From Zygnema cylindricum (Eukaryota; Streptophyta; Zygnematophyceae; Zygnematales; Zygnemataceae), in NCBI GenBank assembly GCA_037447655.1, contig JBBHKE010002052.1:563185-627184 (forward strand): a stretch of DNA of 64,000 nucleotides. Direction: 5' to 3'. Every line of letters starts with the position of its first letter. Positions within the stretch are counted from its first letter, which is position 1. Below, piece by piece: positions 11,545-22,012 of the stretch. Under the pieces are notes generated by a model that was given only the letters and a program-made list of their open reading frames with translations, did no database searches and had not been told where the DNA came from. The translations under genes were made by a program, and so were the position numbers.

Positions 11545-12145
11545 AGTACAGTTAACTGCCAATGCGTGACAAGACACGGTTTAGCGTGGTCAGTTGTAAT
11601 AAAGTCCTGACGCTAATAATTCATTACACCGTGTATCGTTATGATTAGCGTCAATTACACTACTGTAACAGTACACCGTGAATCGTTATTCGCGTAAAGG
11701 TTTCTTTAGCGTGTAGGAACAATTACCGTCATTTACGCTAATTGAGAATTTGGAAATTTTCAACGAAATCGTTTATTCTAATTAGGAATTAGGGACGATT
11801 TCTTCGAAAATTTCCAAATTCCCAATTAGCGTAAACCACGCTAATTATTCGTATACGCTAAAAAAACTTACACGCTAATAACGATTGGCGGTGTACAGTA
11901 CTTTAACAGTACAGTACACCGCCAATCGTCATTAGCGTGTAAGTTTTTTTAGTGTATACGAATAATTAGCGTGGTTTACGCTAATTGGGAATTTGGAAAT
12001 TTTCGAAGAAATCGTCTATTCTAATTAGGAATTAGTTTTTTTTTAAATAGTGTGGGTAATTCTATTTGAGAATAAAAAAAAAAAAAGCGGGACGGAATTA
12101 GCGTACACAACGCTAATAACGATTGGCGGTGTAGTACCGGTGCCC
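11545..12145. repeat. TA-MITE foldback cluster
   Basis: Several CACCGTGAATCG / CGATTGGCGGTG ends occur close together. A near-perfect palindrome is centred at about 11903: the arm 11750-11892 (TTTGGAAATTTTC...CGATTGGCGGTGTA) faces 11914-12060. Units CGCTAATTATTCGTATACGC and ACTTACACGCTAATAACG recur in inverted order. The same sequence type forms the centre of the foldback at 885-2716. Individual element borders could not be separated with confidence. Confidence 0.6.
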
Positions 12146-13465
12146 CTAATTTTTACCCCGTGAACCTAAAATACTGCCAATTACTCTGATTAATTTTCCT
12201 TTGACGCTTATTTATGCACGGTTCAAAATCAGCCACGTAAACCAAAACTGGACTACAGTTAAAAATATAGTGATTTAAACCTCATGTTAACGGTTCCTTG
12301 ACGCTAATAACGATACACGGTGTAACGCTAAGAGCCTACGAACTACGGCCGGTGACAGAAGAGTGCAAAAGCGACTTCGGAGTTTGGAAACACTGTGGCA
12401 CCGCACCCGCGGACTTCACACCGTGATGAACGGTCGAGATAATGATATTTTCAACTTAAACGGTGTCGATTGTGCTCCTCATGCTGATGCCGACCTCCAA
12501 TGGACCGGGTTTGGTCCACAGTTGAAAGGCTGACATGTCAGCAGAATCAGCAGAAACAAGCGTGTGAAAGATACCCTGGAAAGGGCTGGGATCTTGCAGA
12601 GGTGGAATGCGCACACGCTCAGAGGACATGCTGGAATTGGTAATGGATACGATGCGATCATCTGTTTGTCGCTACACGCTTGATGTTCAATCGAACGATT
12701 CGAAGCAGCTGAAAAGGAACGTGCAGATGCAATGAAACACACGTCTGAAATTTGAACGGCTCCGATGTTACTGAAGATTCGACACTTCCCCCTTAAATTT
12801 GGGCATCTAAAGCCACGTGTCATCTTTGGAAGAGTGAACTGTCACCTATAGCCAAGATGCGACCATCTCAGCTGTATTACACTTATCAACAATTAATCTA
12901 ACGGCTGTGCTTTACTTTTGCAGCTCAATGACGTTAAAATATCCTTTTCAGTCGGGTTTCCGCCGGGTCAATGCCGTCAATTATGGGAGGGGACCTGCTG
13001 CATTATTGTAGATTTGTACTAGTGCCATCTTTCGATTCTCGCGAAGGTATTTTCGTAGCCATTCGACATCCGTGTTGGTTTCTCAAGAACTTATCACTCG
13101 AGAGTTGCATTGTTTCCTTTTTTCTTAATGTGTTCTAGTGGAAGTTGTGGAAAAGGTAGTAAGTTATCTAGAAAGAAAGTCCTTATGAAAGCAGTAAGCT
13201 GTACATTTGGAGATTGGAAGTTTTTGCTTACATGTAAAGATCGGTTTCAATACTAGTGTTTCTAGTCCCAGCTTTTACATTTATCCTTTTTTCTTTCCAA
13301 ATCTCCAGCTTTGAGAATTCGGTCAGCTGGCAGACATTTTGTTCGGAAACTTTAAACTGAAAAAATTATTAACTTCGTAAACTTCTGAGCATTGTAACAC
13401 TTTCAATCTTTTCAATTTTGAAGCTTGAGCTTTTAAATTCCGGCAGCTCAAATCTGTAGGTATTT
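12146..13465. other. Intergenic region before the ClpS-like gene
   Basis: The first 200 bases continue MITE-like sequence (ending CGATACACGGTGTA near 12324). Around 12340-12840 the base composition becomes coding-like and both strands have open frames of up to about 110 codons, but no family motif is visible. It may be a decayed element or gene fragment. The last part should hold the promoter of the downstream gene. Confidence 0.4.
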
Positions 13466-16266
13466 ATGGCTTTACAAGCCTCAATTTCCATTGAACATCT
13501 TCATTTTCCTTCAACATCCTATCATTCACCATGGCTGATCGAAAGACAAGAAGGGAATGCGCTGAGATTGAAAAGCAAAGCAGTGCAGAAAATGACAAGC
13601 AAAATGGTGCAGACAGCAACAAACAAAATGCAGCAGAAATCGTCAATCTTGCTACTTTGTGTTAAGACACAGAATAAGGCAGCCTTGGCGGTGGTAGACG
13701 GAAGACTTGGAAGTCAGGGTCCAGGTCTGATGGAAAAGCCTGGATTGGACCAGTCTGACACGGCAGGAGCAGCTAAAACAGAGGAAGGTCAGATACTTTT
13801 TTTCTAAGTCACTTTTTGTTAATGTCCAAAGTTCTGCGGAGGTTTTGCATGTAATGTGGTACACTGATCAGTTTCTTTTCTTAGCTGTAAAATTATGCTG
13901 TGTATCGCTCTTAGCTTAATGCTAATAGCGATACACCGTGTACTTGCAAAAAGCTTGAGCTCAGATGCAAATGCTTTGCATTGCAAAGTTTCACAAACAA
14001 CATGCGTAATTAGACAGACAAATTATCGTTTGGTAGAGTCTGATATTTTGACGATATGAAGTTCCTCCATGGACTCATGCATAACTGTGCATTTTGATTT
14101 GGATGATTCATACACTCTTTGCCTGTTATTGTTAGATTTGAAAGAAAATGCATTCACATTTATCCTGTAACAACCAAATTCTGGCGTTGATTCGACTTTC
14201 GTTTTCCTAGATTTTCATCTAGCTTGGTCCTCCTTTTATAGACAGGAAATCATTTGTTTTTGCCATTAAAAGTTTCCTACCTGAGCATGCTTTTGATGGT
14301 GGAAAATAGCCTTTGATCTGCAAATGTTTGATGGCAGTGTATTTGTTCAGGATTATGATGTAAATCTTTTTCTCTTACATCTACAACCCTAGTTAATTTT
14401 AGCTATTTCTAGGTATTATGTGATCAAAAATAATTATATGCATACAGTTTGTTCCAATCTAATGATGGTGATAAATGTCCGCTTTCCAGAATCATCAGTG
14501 TGAATTAAGTTATTGTTTATTTACTTTACACCTTGTCAACATTAGTCCTGTGGTGACAAAAAATGTCTTCTTAGTTCGTACCATTTTTTTCTGGCTGCCA
14601 GACCTCAGGAATACAATTTTGATTTTCTGAGTTTCAAACTAATGATTATGGACTGTTAATGTTTATGACCCATCTGAAGAATGATAATAATATGTGCTTA
14701 TCTAGATATTACGCTTCTTGGCGAATCACAATCAAGGTTACTGCTTCATTTTTAGCATAGAGCCTTGGTCTGATGAAGAATTCTAGTGTTATTTTCTTCT
14801 GCGATTTTTAATTTCGAAATTGTTGGACAGTCCACTAGGGCTAAGAAAGACAATACAATTACAATTGCTCTGCGTTTTGGCATACGTTAATTGGTCTTGA
14901 TGTCCTAGTAGAAAAGATTGAAGAACCGTCATCTTATGAATGGAAAAATGGTTCTTACATGGATGCTGTAATCCATGTACTTCCTTTACAAAATTACTGT
15001 GGTTCACACCTGTTAATCTGATAATCTGAAAGTAAAAGTCACTGAAAATCAGTATGATCCAGTCCATTCAGGAAAGGTGTGCCTAGTAGAATGTGTGCGA
15101 AGAGAAAGTACAAATGTAATTACTCGAAACCAAGTACTTGAACACAGAAGTCTCAAATATAGAACTCATAAAGAAGCAAAAAATGCCCGCAGATGGCGAA
15201 ACCTCCAGCCTGCACTTATACAGATCTTCATCCTGCAACATATGCCTTTTTATTTTGTGGATATTTTTGTTCAAAAACCTGCAGGTGGCGAGATGGGTAA
15301 GCTTCGAGCCCGTATTCGCAGACGAGGGGGAAGCCGCTACAAAGTGTTGTTACTTGATCATGAACGCCATATAGAGTCTTACGGTGAGAATAAATCTTTA
15401 TGGATTTTGAGAACAATCTTGCCAACACCTTGCTAAGTCCTGCTTTTGTTTTTCATAATTATGGTATAGATGCGCATTGTGTTGATATCTCTCTTTTAGA
15501 GCTTGTTTTGTTCACCGACTTCACTTGCTCTTGCACGTACGATTGGTGTGACGCATTTTATCTGAGGTCGCAGTGATAACAGTTTTACCGAAGGTCGTTC
15601 CAATGGTGACGGAAGAGCAAGCCAGACAAGCATTTCATGACAGTCGAGAGCTTGGTGCTGGCCTTGTGATAGTAGCCGTCAAGGTAAGTTTATTGCTGTT
15701 CTCTTTTCTCTTGCTGCTCTCTTAATGTCTCTCTTTTTGCTGTCACTGAAGCATCTTTGCTGCAGTTCAATGTGCTTAGTTACCGTTTTGATTGGACTTG
15801 CTTGAGGCAGGGGGGATTCCATTTAAAACCCTCTAATCTTCGAGGCTGAAATTGTTTAGGTGCAGATAGTTATGTTAGAAAGCCTGAAATCGTTTTTGAT
15901 TAGGGGGAATATGTCACTAGTAATTTTGGAAAACCACATTTGTAGTAATCAATGAGCACTATTTTATCATGTTTACGCTGTGCTAGTTGCTGGAAGTTTC
16001 AAGCGTCTTTCTCAAGCTGTCACTTTTGCTTTTTCACTCCTACCTTACGGGTAAGGTTTTTTTTTCTTATCGTTGCAAACGACTGTTGAGAAGCAATTAG
16101 TTAGTGTTGACCACTCTATTCCATGTCCAGCATACTAAAATTAGTCGACGATTAACTTGGATGTCCTTTTGCTAATGCTTGACAGGAGCATGCGGAATAC
16201 TATGCACAAATGATGGTCCGGAAGGGATTGAGATCGACCATTGAACCAGAAGGCGTAACAATATAA
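13466..16266 (+). CDS. ClpS-like Clp-protease adaptor, probably plastid, 4 exons
   Basis: ClpS-type adaptors bind AAA+ Clp chaperones and can deliver substrates. Proposed exons are 13466-13787, 15285-15383, 15574-15683 and 16186-16266. All introns are GT-AG, phases agree (1, 1, 0), giving 203 codons. Residues 1 to about 105 are rich in Ser, Lys and Gln with few acidic residues at the start, as in a plastid transit peptide plus linker. The ClpS fold follows: RYKVLLLDHERHIESYV, VLPKVVPMVTEEQARQAF, GAGLVIVAVKEHAEYYAQMM, GLRSTIEPEG. The usual Asn-Asp of the substrate pocket reads Leu-Asp-His here, and the position of the bacterial pocket histidine appears to be arginine. Classical N-degron binding may therefore be altered (inference). 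The 1.5-kb first intron holds a small MITE remnant. Confidence 0.8.
13899..13942. repeat. Short MITE-end palindrome in ClpS-like intron 1
   Basis: TGTATCGCT faces AGCGATACAC around a short loop containing TTAGCTTAATGCTAA, closing with CCGTGTA. It resembles two TA-MITE termini brought together, probably a deletion remnant. It lies about 110 bases after exon 1. Confidence 0.5.
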
Positions 16267-17634
16267 ATGCTTTTATTATATTGTGAGCTGGTCTTCATCA
16301 AGTTTTCACCAAATGACGGTGTCGCCATGGGAGTTGTACATTTATTATAGTGCGTGTTGCGAGTCACAGTCCAATTGACAGTCACAGGATGCTCCTGTGA
16401 ATATCTATCAATTTTGACAGCTTATTATGGGCCATTATATCAGTTGGAGGTTCCATTCCTTTCTTCTTATGGACGAGTAGGAACTTGTACAGGAGTCAAA
16501 GGGCTGTTTTTTTCTATTATATGTATGGTTGCCTAGTTTGAAAGCGAGAGACAAATGCGTCATTTTTTTTTTTTTTGCTAGACTTAAAAAAATCAGTGGC
16601 TTTCAAAAATTATTATTTAGGAGATCAGAGATCTTAGTTTATATATGTGAAGTATTCAGGATTGTCCACTCAATAGGTTTGTAGTCACAGTAGGATGGTA
16701 GGATGGTAGGCTTTAACTGAAAGTTTTTATGAGTTAACAAATTCCAAATTCTGTACAATTTGGTAATTATAAATATGCATATACCTATGTATAAACGATT
16801 TGCTTATCTTTGTGGTTTTTTTAATTTACTTTTTAACCTTCGACAGCTCATAGGACCAACGTAGAAATTAATATTGACCAACTCCGAGCTACAGTAAAAC
16901 GTACAAATGAATCTTTCTGTCACTAAGTCTCAATGCAAGAAGAAACCGTGTTACGTATGCATGTCACATTGTTTTGGATATTTTGGGTTGGTCTCTAGCC
17001 CCATTCTTCTTGTTTTTCTTCAACCATCGTAGTTTAGAAAATCTGTAGTCGCTCGGAATGTTGTGGAATCCGTACAGACGTTTCAAGGGTTAAAGTTATA
17101 GAACATTTTTGATTCCTTGTTTTCCAAACTTTTTATGATTTGCCTGTTTCCTTGTTAAGGTGCTTTTGTCCGTAGAGATCGGTGCCATTTTTCCGGTTCC
17201 GTACGCGTTGGGGGCACTGTTACCACGCGGCTCAGTTTGGAGAGAACCGAACTAGACCGGTGTCTTCACGGTTCTTCCTAAATGCGCTTTTCGTTTTTTT
17301 ACAGTTTGGTTAGGAACCGTCGGGTTCGAATCCATGAAGCCTATCCAGGTTTACAGATCTACGAGCATACGATAATTCTGTACCTGAAAGTAGGAAATTA
17401 GAAAAGGTACGTTATAATAAAAGAACAGCAATTTCAGATGAGTACGAACTTGCCCCTACGTGTGGATAGCATGTACAACATACTATGTGCGACGCTGCAG
17501 GTTCACAATCAGCCGTCAGATTCTCAATACGGACGATTCATAACCAGATACTTGGCAAACTCTGATGCGATATGTTTAAAATGAAAAATCTTGTCCACGT
17601 TCATGAAATATAATTGGACTGCATCTATTTTAAG
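16267..17634. other. Intergenic region, no gene seen
   Basis: This follows the ClpS-like stop. It contains a homopolymer T run (about 16563-16576) and short direct repeats (GTAGGATGGTAGGATGGTAGG near 16690). A GGTTCGAATCC at about 17325 resembles a tRNA B box, but no cloverleaf could be built around it. Confidence 0.45.
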
Positions 17635-18107
17635 CATAGTTGTTCACGGCGTTTAGTGCGAACGATTTAATCGCGACGAATTATACGTAACAAACGCATT
17701 GAACCTTTTGAAAAAATCGTAAAAATCGTTAATGAATTTTCGTCCGTACTATTCCGTACATGTAAACAAAAATAAATTTCACATATACCGCAGTTTGTAC
17801 CATTTTCGTACATTTTCCGTATCTTTTCGTAATAGTCCGTACATTTTTGGTACAATTCCGTACATTTCCGTCAAATTTCTGTTCAGTTTACCGAACAGAA
17901 AGTACTACGAAGTGCAACGTATCTTTTCGTCAAATTTCGTACATTTACCGTACAAAACCGTACAGCTATCGTAAAATACCGTACAGTTTCCGTGAATTAG
18001 CCGTTCAGTTTAAAGTACATCGCGTTATTTTCCGATTTATTCAAAAGTCACGAATTATACGTTGTAATCGGAAAAAAGGAAAAAATCGCTCGATTTGAAC
18101 AACTATG
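17635..18107. mobile_element. hAT-type MITE, 473 bp, TIR CATAGTTGTTCA
   Basis: Starts CATAGTTGTTCACGGC, ends TTTGAACAACTATG, and is flanked by the 8-bp duplication ATTTTAAG (17627-17634 and 18108-18115). The interior repeats TTCCGTACATTT-like units on both sides of the centre. It differs from the neighbouring hAT MITE apart from the first seven terminal bases. It is noncoding. Confidence 0.8.
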
Positions 18108-18115
18108 ATTTTAAG

Positions 18116-19038
18116 CATAGTTCAAAAGTAGGTGAAAGTAGGCCCATACAAAATGCCTATTGTATGCAAAACATACAATATGACCTTAAGACCCATATTG
18201 TATTTGGACCTATTCGGACCAATTAAAACATTCGGACCAAAAATTGGACCAATTAAAACATTCGGACCAAAATTTTTTACTTACACCGTCAGATTCGGAC
18301 GATCGGACGGTCGCTGATCAAAGTACACCGCGAATCGTAATTAGAGTAATGAAAAACTTAGAGTAAAAAAACAAAAAAAACAATTAGAGTAATAAACTAT
18401 AATTTATGTGATAGAATTTTTTTCACAGAGGAAGTTTACTCTAATTTATATAAGTACTCTATATTGGGTTATGTCGGCAATAATTATCCGCGCTGAAATA
18501 ACGAACACTAAATTACGTAGACGTACAAAATCTGTCAGTCCGTATAGTTTTGACGTCATTATGACGCTAGTATTATTAGTCGCGCTGGATGTCAGATAAT
18601 GTTCACACTGACGACGATGCTGTCGACGGACGAGAGTTATGCGAACCGCTTTTTTTCGATGTGATTGATTTTTCGTTTAGTGCGATCTCAAGTGCGAGTG
18701 CGATTCTATTAAATCATTATTTGTACCTTTTTGCTTTAAAAAGTAAAATTCTGCACGGTCGAACGTCGTCCGTAATCCACACTATTTAAAACGAACCTAT
18801 ATTACAATTTTTTACGCTAATTAAACTTACCTAAGTTAGAATAATGAAAAAATTAGAATCGTTTACTCTATTTGATGTCATAGAATCGAAATTTTGAGCG
18901 ACCGAATTAGAGTAATATACTCTAATTACGATTCCCGGTGTAGCGATGTAAGAAGATCACATGAAAAGCCCATAACACAACTTACGATAAACGCGCCGAC
19001 CAAAGGCCTACCATAAAAACGCCTACTTTTGAACTATG
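18116..19038. mobile_element. hAT-type MITE (TIR CATAGTTCAAAAGTAGG) with nested MITE
   Basis: Same family as 3324-3978, in reverse relative orientation. It is flanked by ATTTTAAG (18108-18115 and 19039-19046), the same octamer that flanks its left neighbour. Its own body is 308 bp once the TA-MITE at 18326-18940 and one TA are removed. Internal copies of AAAACATTCGGACCAA occur twice near 18225-18268. Confidence 0.82.
18326..18940. mobile_element. TA-flanked MITE nested in a hAT MITE, 615 bp
   Basis: Begins CACCGCGAATCGTAATTAG, ends CTAATTACGATTCCCGGTG, with TA on both sides (18324-18325 and 18941-18942). The uninterrupted target is visible in the other hAT copy near 3735 (rc: AAAGTAGGCGATTTT), so insertion and TA duplication are directly shown. 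Close copy of 233-873. Confidence 0.85.
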
Positions 19039-19123
19039 ATTTTAAGTTACACGTGTACCTTTTGTCGTCAAGCTCGTAAATAATATAGTCGTATTTAACG
19101 CTTTCAAATCGAAGTGAAAGCTA

Positions 19124-19516
19124 CACCGCGAATCGCAATTAGGGTAAATAACGCTAATTCGGTCGCCCTAAATTTTGACTCTATCACGTTAAATAGAGTA
19201 AATGATTCTAAAATTTTCATTATACTATTTAAGGTACTTTTTGAATGAGGGTTAATAACTCTGATACAGTGCGGTTTTGAAATAGTGTGGCGTACGGTCG
19301 GTGTCTGACCGTGCAAAATTGTACTTTATTAAGTAAAAATGTACAAATAATGATTTAATACAAGCCGTTATCATGTAGCTGCGATTTAACAAACCACGTA
19401 GTGCAAACGTCATAGTGACGATAAACTGTACGTTTTGTCAGATTTTGTTCAAATACCTAATTTACAGTAGAGATATTCAGCGCGTCAATTTAGAATACTT
19501 AAGTAAATTAGAGTAA
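19124..19516. mobile_element. TA-MITE, left half (split by the nested stack)
   Basis: Begins CACCGCGAATCGCAATTAG after TA (19122-19123). It runs parallel, in reverse orientation, to the TA-MITE at 56669-57184 until it is broken at 19514-19516 (TAA), where a Harbinger MITE starts. Its other half resumes at 38888 and ends at 38999. Confidence 0.75.
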
Positions 19517-20027
19517 GGGTGAAGTTCCATCATACATTTCTGCAATTGTACCGCAAACTCTACAGACCGGGTCGATCGAGTCGAAGTTCCATCACGTAGA
19601 GTATGTAAGCCACGTGTTCTAAATTGACTGGCGCCACGCAAGCTACGATCCGATGTTGAATATCTTTCAGATTTTTATCACCGACAAACTTAGCTTCAAA
19701 TCTTGACTTGCGTACCATGTACCTGCGTACGAAGTAAACATACGACAAAACTTTTATACATTTTGCAGACGCCATTCTGTACGCCAGCTAATTTTAGGGT
19801 TTGAGAGAAAGTGTAACGAACAAAAGTTACCGAAAATAGCGTGACGAGGGAATGTTACAAAATTTCTTTTTTATTTTCGGTTTTTTTATTTTCGGTTGTA
19901 TTTTGGAAACCGCGTGTCATGTGCAAATCTTAAGATTTTTCATTGGTTTTCCATCATGACACGTAGCTTAATCGTCCAACGTGTCACGATTTTTTTTTCT
20001 ATATCTGCCAACCCACCTCCTCGAGGT
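19517..20027. mobile_element. Harbinger-type MITE, first segment (split)
   Basis: Starts GGGTGAAGTTCCATCA after the TSD TAA (19514-19516). It matches the reverse complement of 1339-2075, including the GTACGAAGTAAACATACG and CCAACCCACCTCCTCGAGG landmarks. It is interrupted at 20028 by a hAT element, resumes at 21970-22012, and ends at 38887 with TSD TAA (38888-38890). Assembled length is about 0.7 kb. Confidence 0.78.
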
Positions 20028-21278
20028 CATAGATGTCACATTCATACGGATTTTTACATTTTTACGAAATTTTGTTATTTTTTATATATTTTGAATCTTT
20101 CGTTAACTGCGTATACTTTTCGTATGGATAAAACGTACGAATATTATGTACGGAAATTTAAAAAAAGAGACGTTTCATTTCTGCGCACGAAGTTTGAAAG
20201 AATTTTGTACGGTGCGGATACAATGTACGGAAAGTTATGAAAAGTGACGTTTCATTTCCATGCGCGAAGTTTGAAATAAATTTGTACGGTTCATCATAAC
20301 AACGAAACTGCCATTGAATCCGCCATTGAAGGCTCGATTGAAGCCACACTTGAAGCTGTTGTTTTGAAAAGTCAGTTTCGTGCGTAACTGCTAATTGGAT
20401 TTAATATGGAGGTTTGAATAGATTCACGGATTGGGGGAGCGAACGGACTGATAATTAAAGTTACGTAAAAGACTCATTGAGTGGTGTGAACAAGCAATGA
20501 CAAATGGACGGCGGATCGCGAAGAGATCCGATGTAAAATAAACGGAATGTTGAAATAGGCGCCGCCGGTACGGAGCAGCTGCGACGCAGTTAAGTCAACG
20601 CAGTTGCTGCTATTTTTATGATCCGTACAGAAAGCGCAGCCAGCGCAGCAAGCGCAACTACGGATAATATGAATAGGATAGATTTCAAGTAATGATGATT
20701 AAACGATAGTGGTAGCTTAGTGGTTGCTTAGTGGTAGCTTAGTTTCTGACATACGAAGAGTAAGGTGTAAATATTATGTACAACAGAGGTTTGTCCTTTT
20801 GACTAGCTAGGTAATTAGAGTAGATACAATACGGCTGGTATGCCTCCGTACTCTGAGTATAACTTGCGGGACTTAGATTATTTTATGTATCGCAGTCAAG
20901 TTAATCAAAGTAATGGCAGACTGTTTTCTGCATCTTTGACCTGTTGGTGTGATCACTCTGATTGGTGCTTTCATGTGAAACTTTGTGGAGTTATTCTATG
21001 ATATAGAATCTATATGTGTGTGAAGTTTCATTGTATTTCAGTATTTCTGTAATATTCTGTGAACAGTCTAAGTGGTTAGTTTGTGAAGCTGTCAGCTATT
21101 TTTGGGAAACTCTGGAGCCTATATCTTCTAGATGCCTTAGTGGATTTGGCTGTACAGTGTATTTGGTATACTGCATATTGGTGTAGTTTGAGATCATTTT
21201 GTTTAGTGTGGAGTAATCTGTGTCGTCTGAAACACAACTGTTTTTGAGGTAGTCTGTGGGTGTTTCCGTGAGTAATCC

Positions 21279-21485
21279 ATGGCTGAAATAAGCTATAGAC
21301 AACAGAAGCTTCCACGAACCTATTCACAGGCAGCCATGTCTAAGCCTCAAGGAGCAGGATGGGAGCATGTTAAGGCTCCAAAGGGATATGATGGATATTT
21401 TTTTCCAATTATGATTTTGTCATTATCCAATATGAAATACACAAATTGTTTTTCTTTGCTTCAATTTTATATTTATCATTATTAA
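21279..21485 (+). pseudogene. Short ORF in hAT element, possible BED-finger start
   Basis: Sixty-eight codons from an ATG in good context. The stretch GAGWEHVKAPKGYDGYF resembles the start of a BED zinc finger, where an aromatic residue precedes the Cys pair. No zinc-binding pairs follow before the stop, so it would be the first exon or a truncated remnant of a hAT transposase. The resemblance is weak; it may be a chance frame. Confidence 0.3.
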
Positions 21486-21609
21486 ATGTTGACATACGGA
21501 AATGGATACTATTTTTTTCAATTGGGATTTTGTCATTATTCAATTTTAACATTCAAAGATGGTTATTTTTTGCTTCAATTCTAAATTTGTGAATGGTGAC
21601 ATGTTGTAG

Positions 21610-21735
21610 TAAGGGCAAGCGTCGGCATGGCGCTGACAGGGCGCCGGCGCTGCCTCGGGCGCTTGCGAGGAGTCGGCGCCGAGGCAGTCTGGTTGCTAGC
21701 GACGTGACTCTGTGATCGTTGGTGGCGGGTTCAGT
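21610..21735. other. GC-rich block inside the hAT element
   Basis: About 125 bases with clearly higher GC content than the surroundings, with repeated GGCGCCGGCGC / GCGCTTGCGAGG / GGCGCCGAGG motifs. The minus strand reads as a basic, Ala/Pro/Arg-rich frame. It could be a captured host fragment, but I recognise no source gene. Confidence 0.4.
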
Positions 21736-21969
21736 GTCCAGCAAATCGTCGCTGGTTTTCAATTACAACTTTTGAAATTTTGATAAAGTTGTCATCGTAT
21801 TTTTCGTTATCGATTAAATGTTTTAATATTTTTAAATTTTTATTTCTAGTATGGAGTCGAAGTCGGTCAACGCATTTTATAATTTTGAACTTTTTTCATG
21901 CGCGTATTCGTTATTTTTATGGCGTTTCATGCGTGTGTTTTATGCGCATGAGACATCTATGCTCGAGGT

Positions 21970-22012
21970 GGGTTGATAGTTACAGAAAAAAATGAAGCGA
22001 ACTCCTCGCATA
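21970..22012. mobile_element. Harbinger-type MITE, middle segment
   Basis: The short piece GGGTTGATAGTTACAG onwards matches the centre of 1339-2075 in reverse. It is cut off at 22012, where the gypsy LTR begins. GCATA (22008-22012) is the left copy of the gypsy target duplication. Confidence 0.7.

Larger units (their letters stand above)
20028..21961 (+). mobile_element. hAT-type element, 1.93 kb, probable deletion derivative
   Basis: Ends are CATAGATGTCACA and GAGACATCTATG, flanked by a perfect 8-bp duplication CTCGAGGT (20020-20027 and 21962-21969). When the element is removed, the palindrome of the surrounding Harbinger MITE is restored. It contains a short frame with a possible BED-finger start (21279-21485) and a strikingly GC-rich block at 21610-21735. 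No transposase catalytic region was seen, so it is probably mobilised in trans. Confidence 0.8.

Noticed and set aside
12479-12823. Minus-strand frame of 114 codons.
   Set aside because: No family motif, and the + strand is equally open; noted only as coding-like composition.
17300-17345. tRNA gene suggested by GGTTCGAATCC.
   Set aside because: No A box at the right distance and no acceptor stem could be formed.
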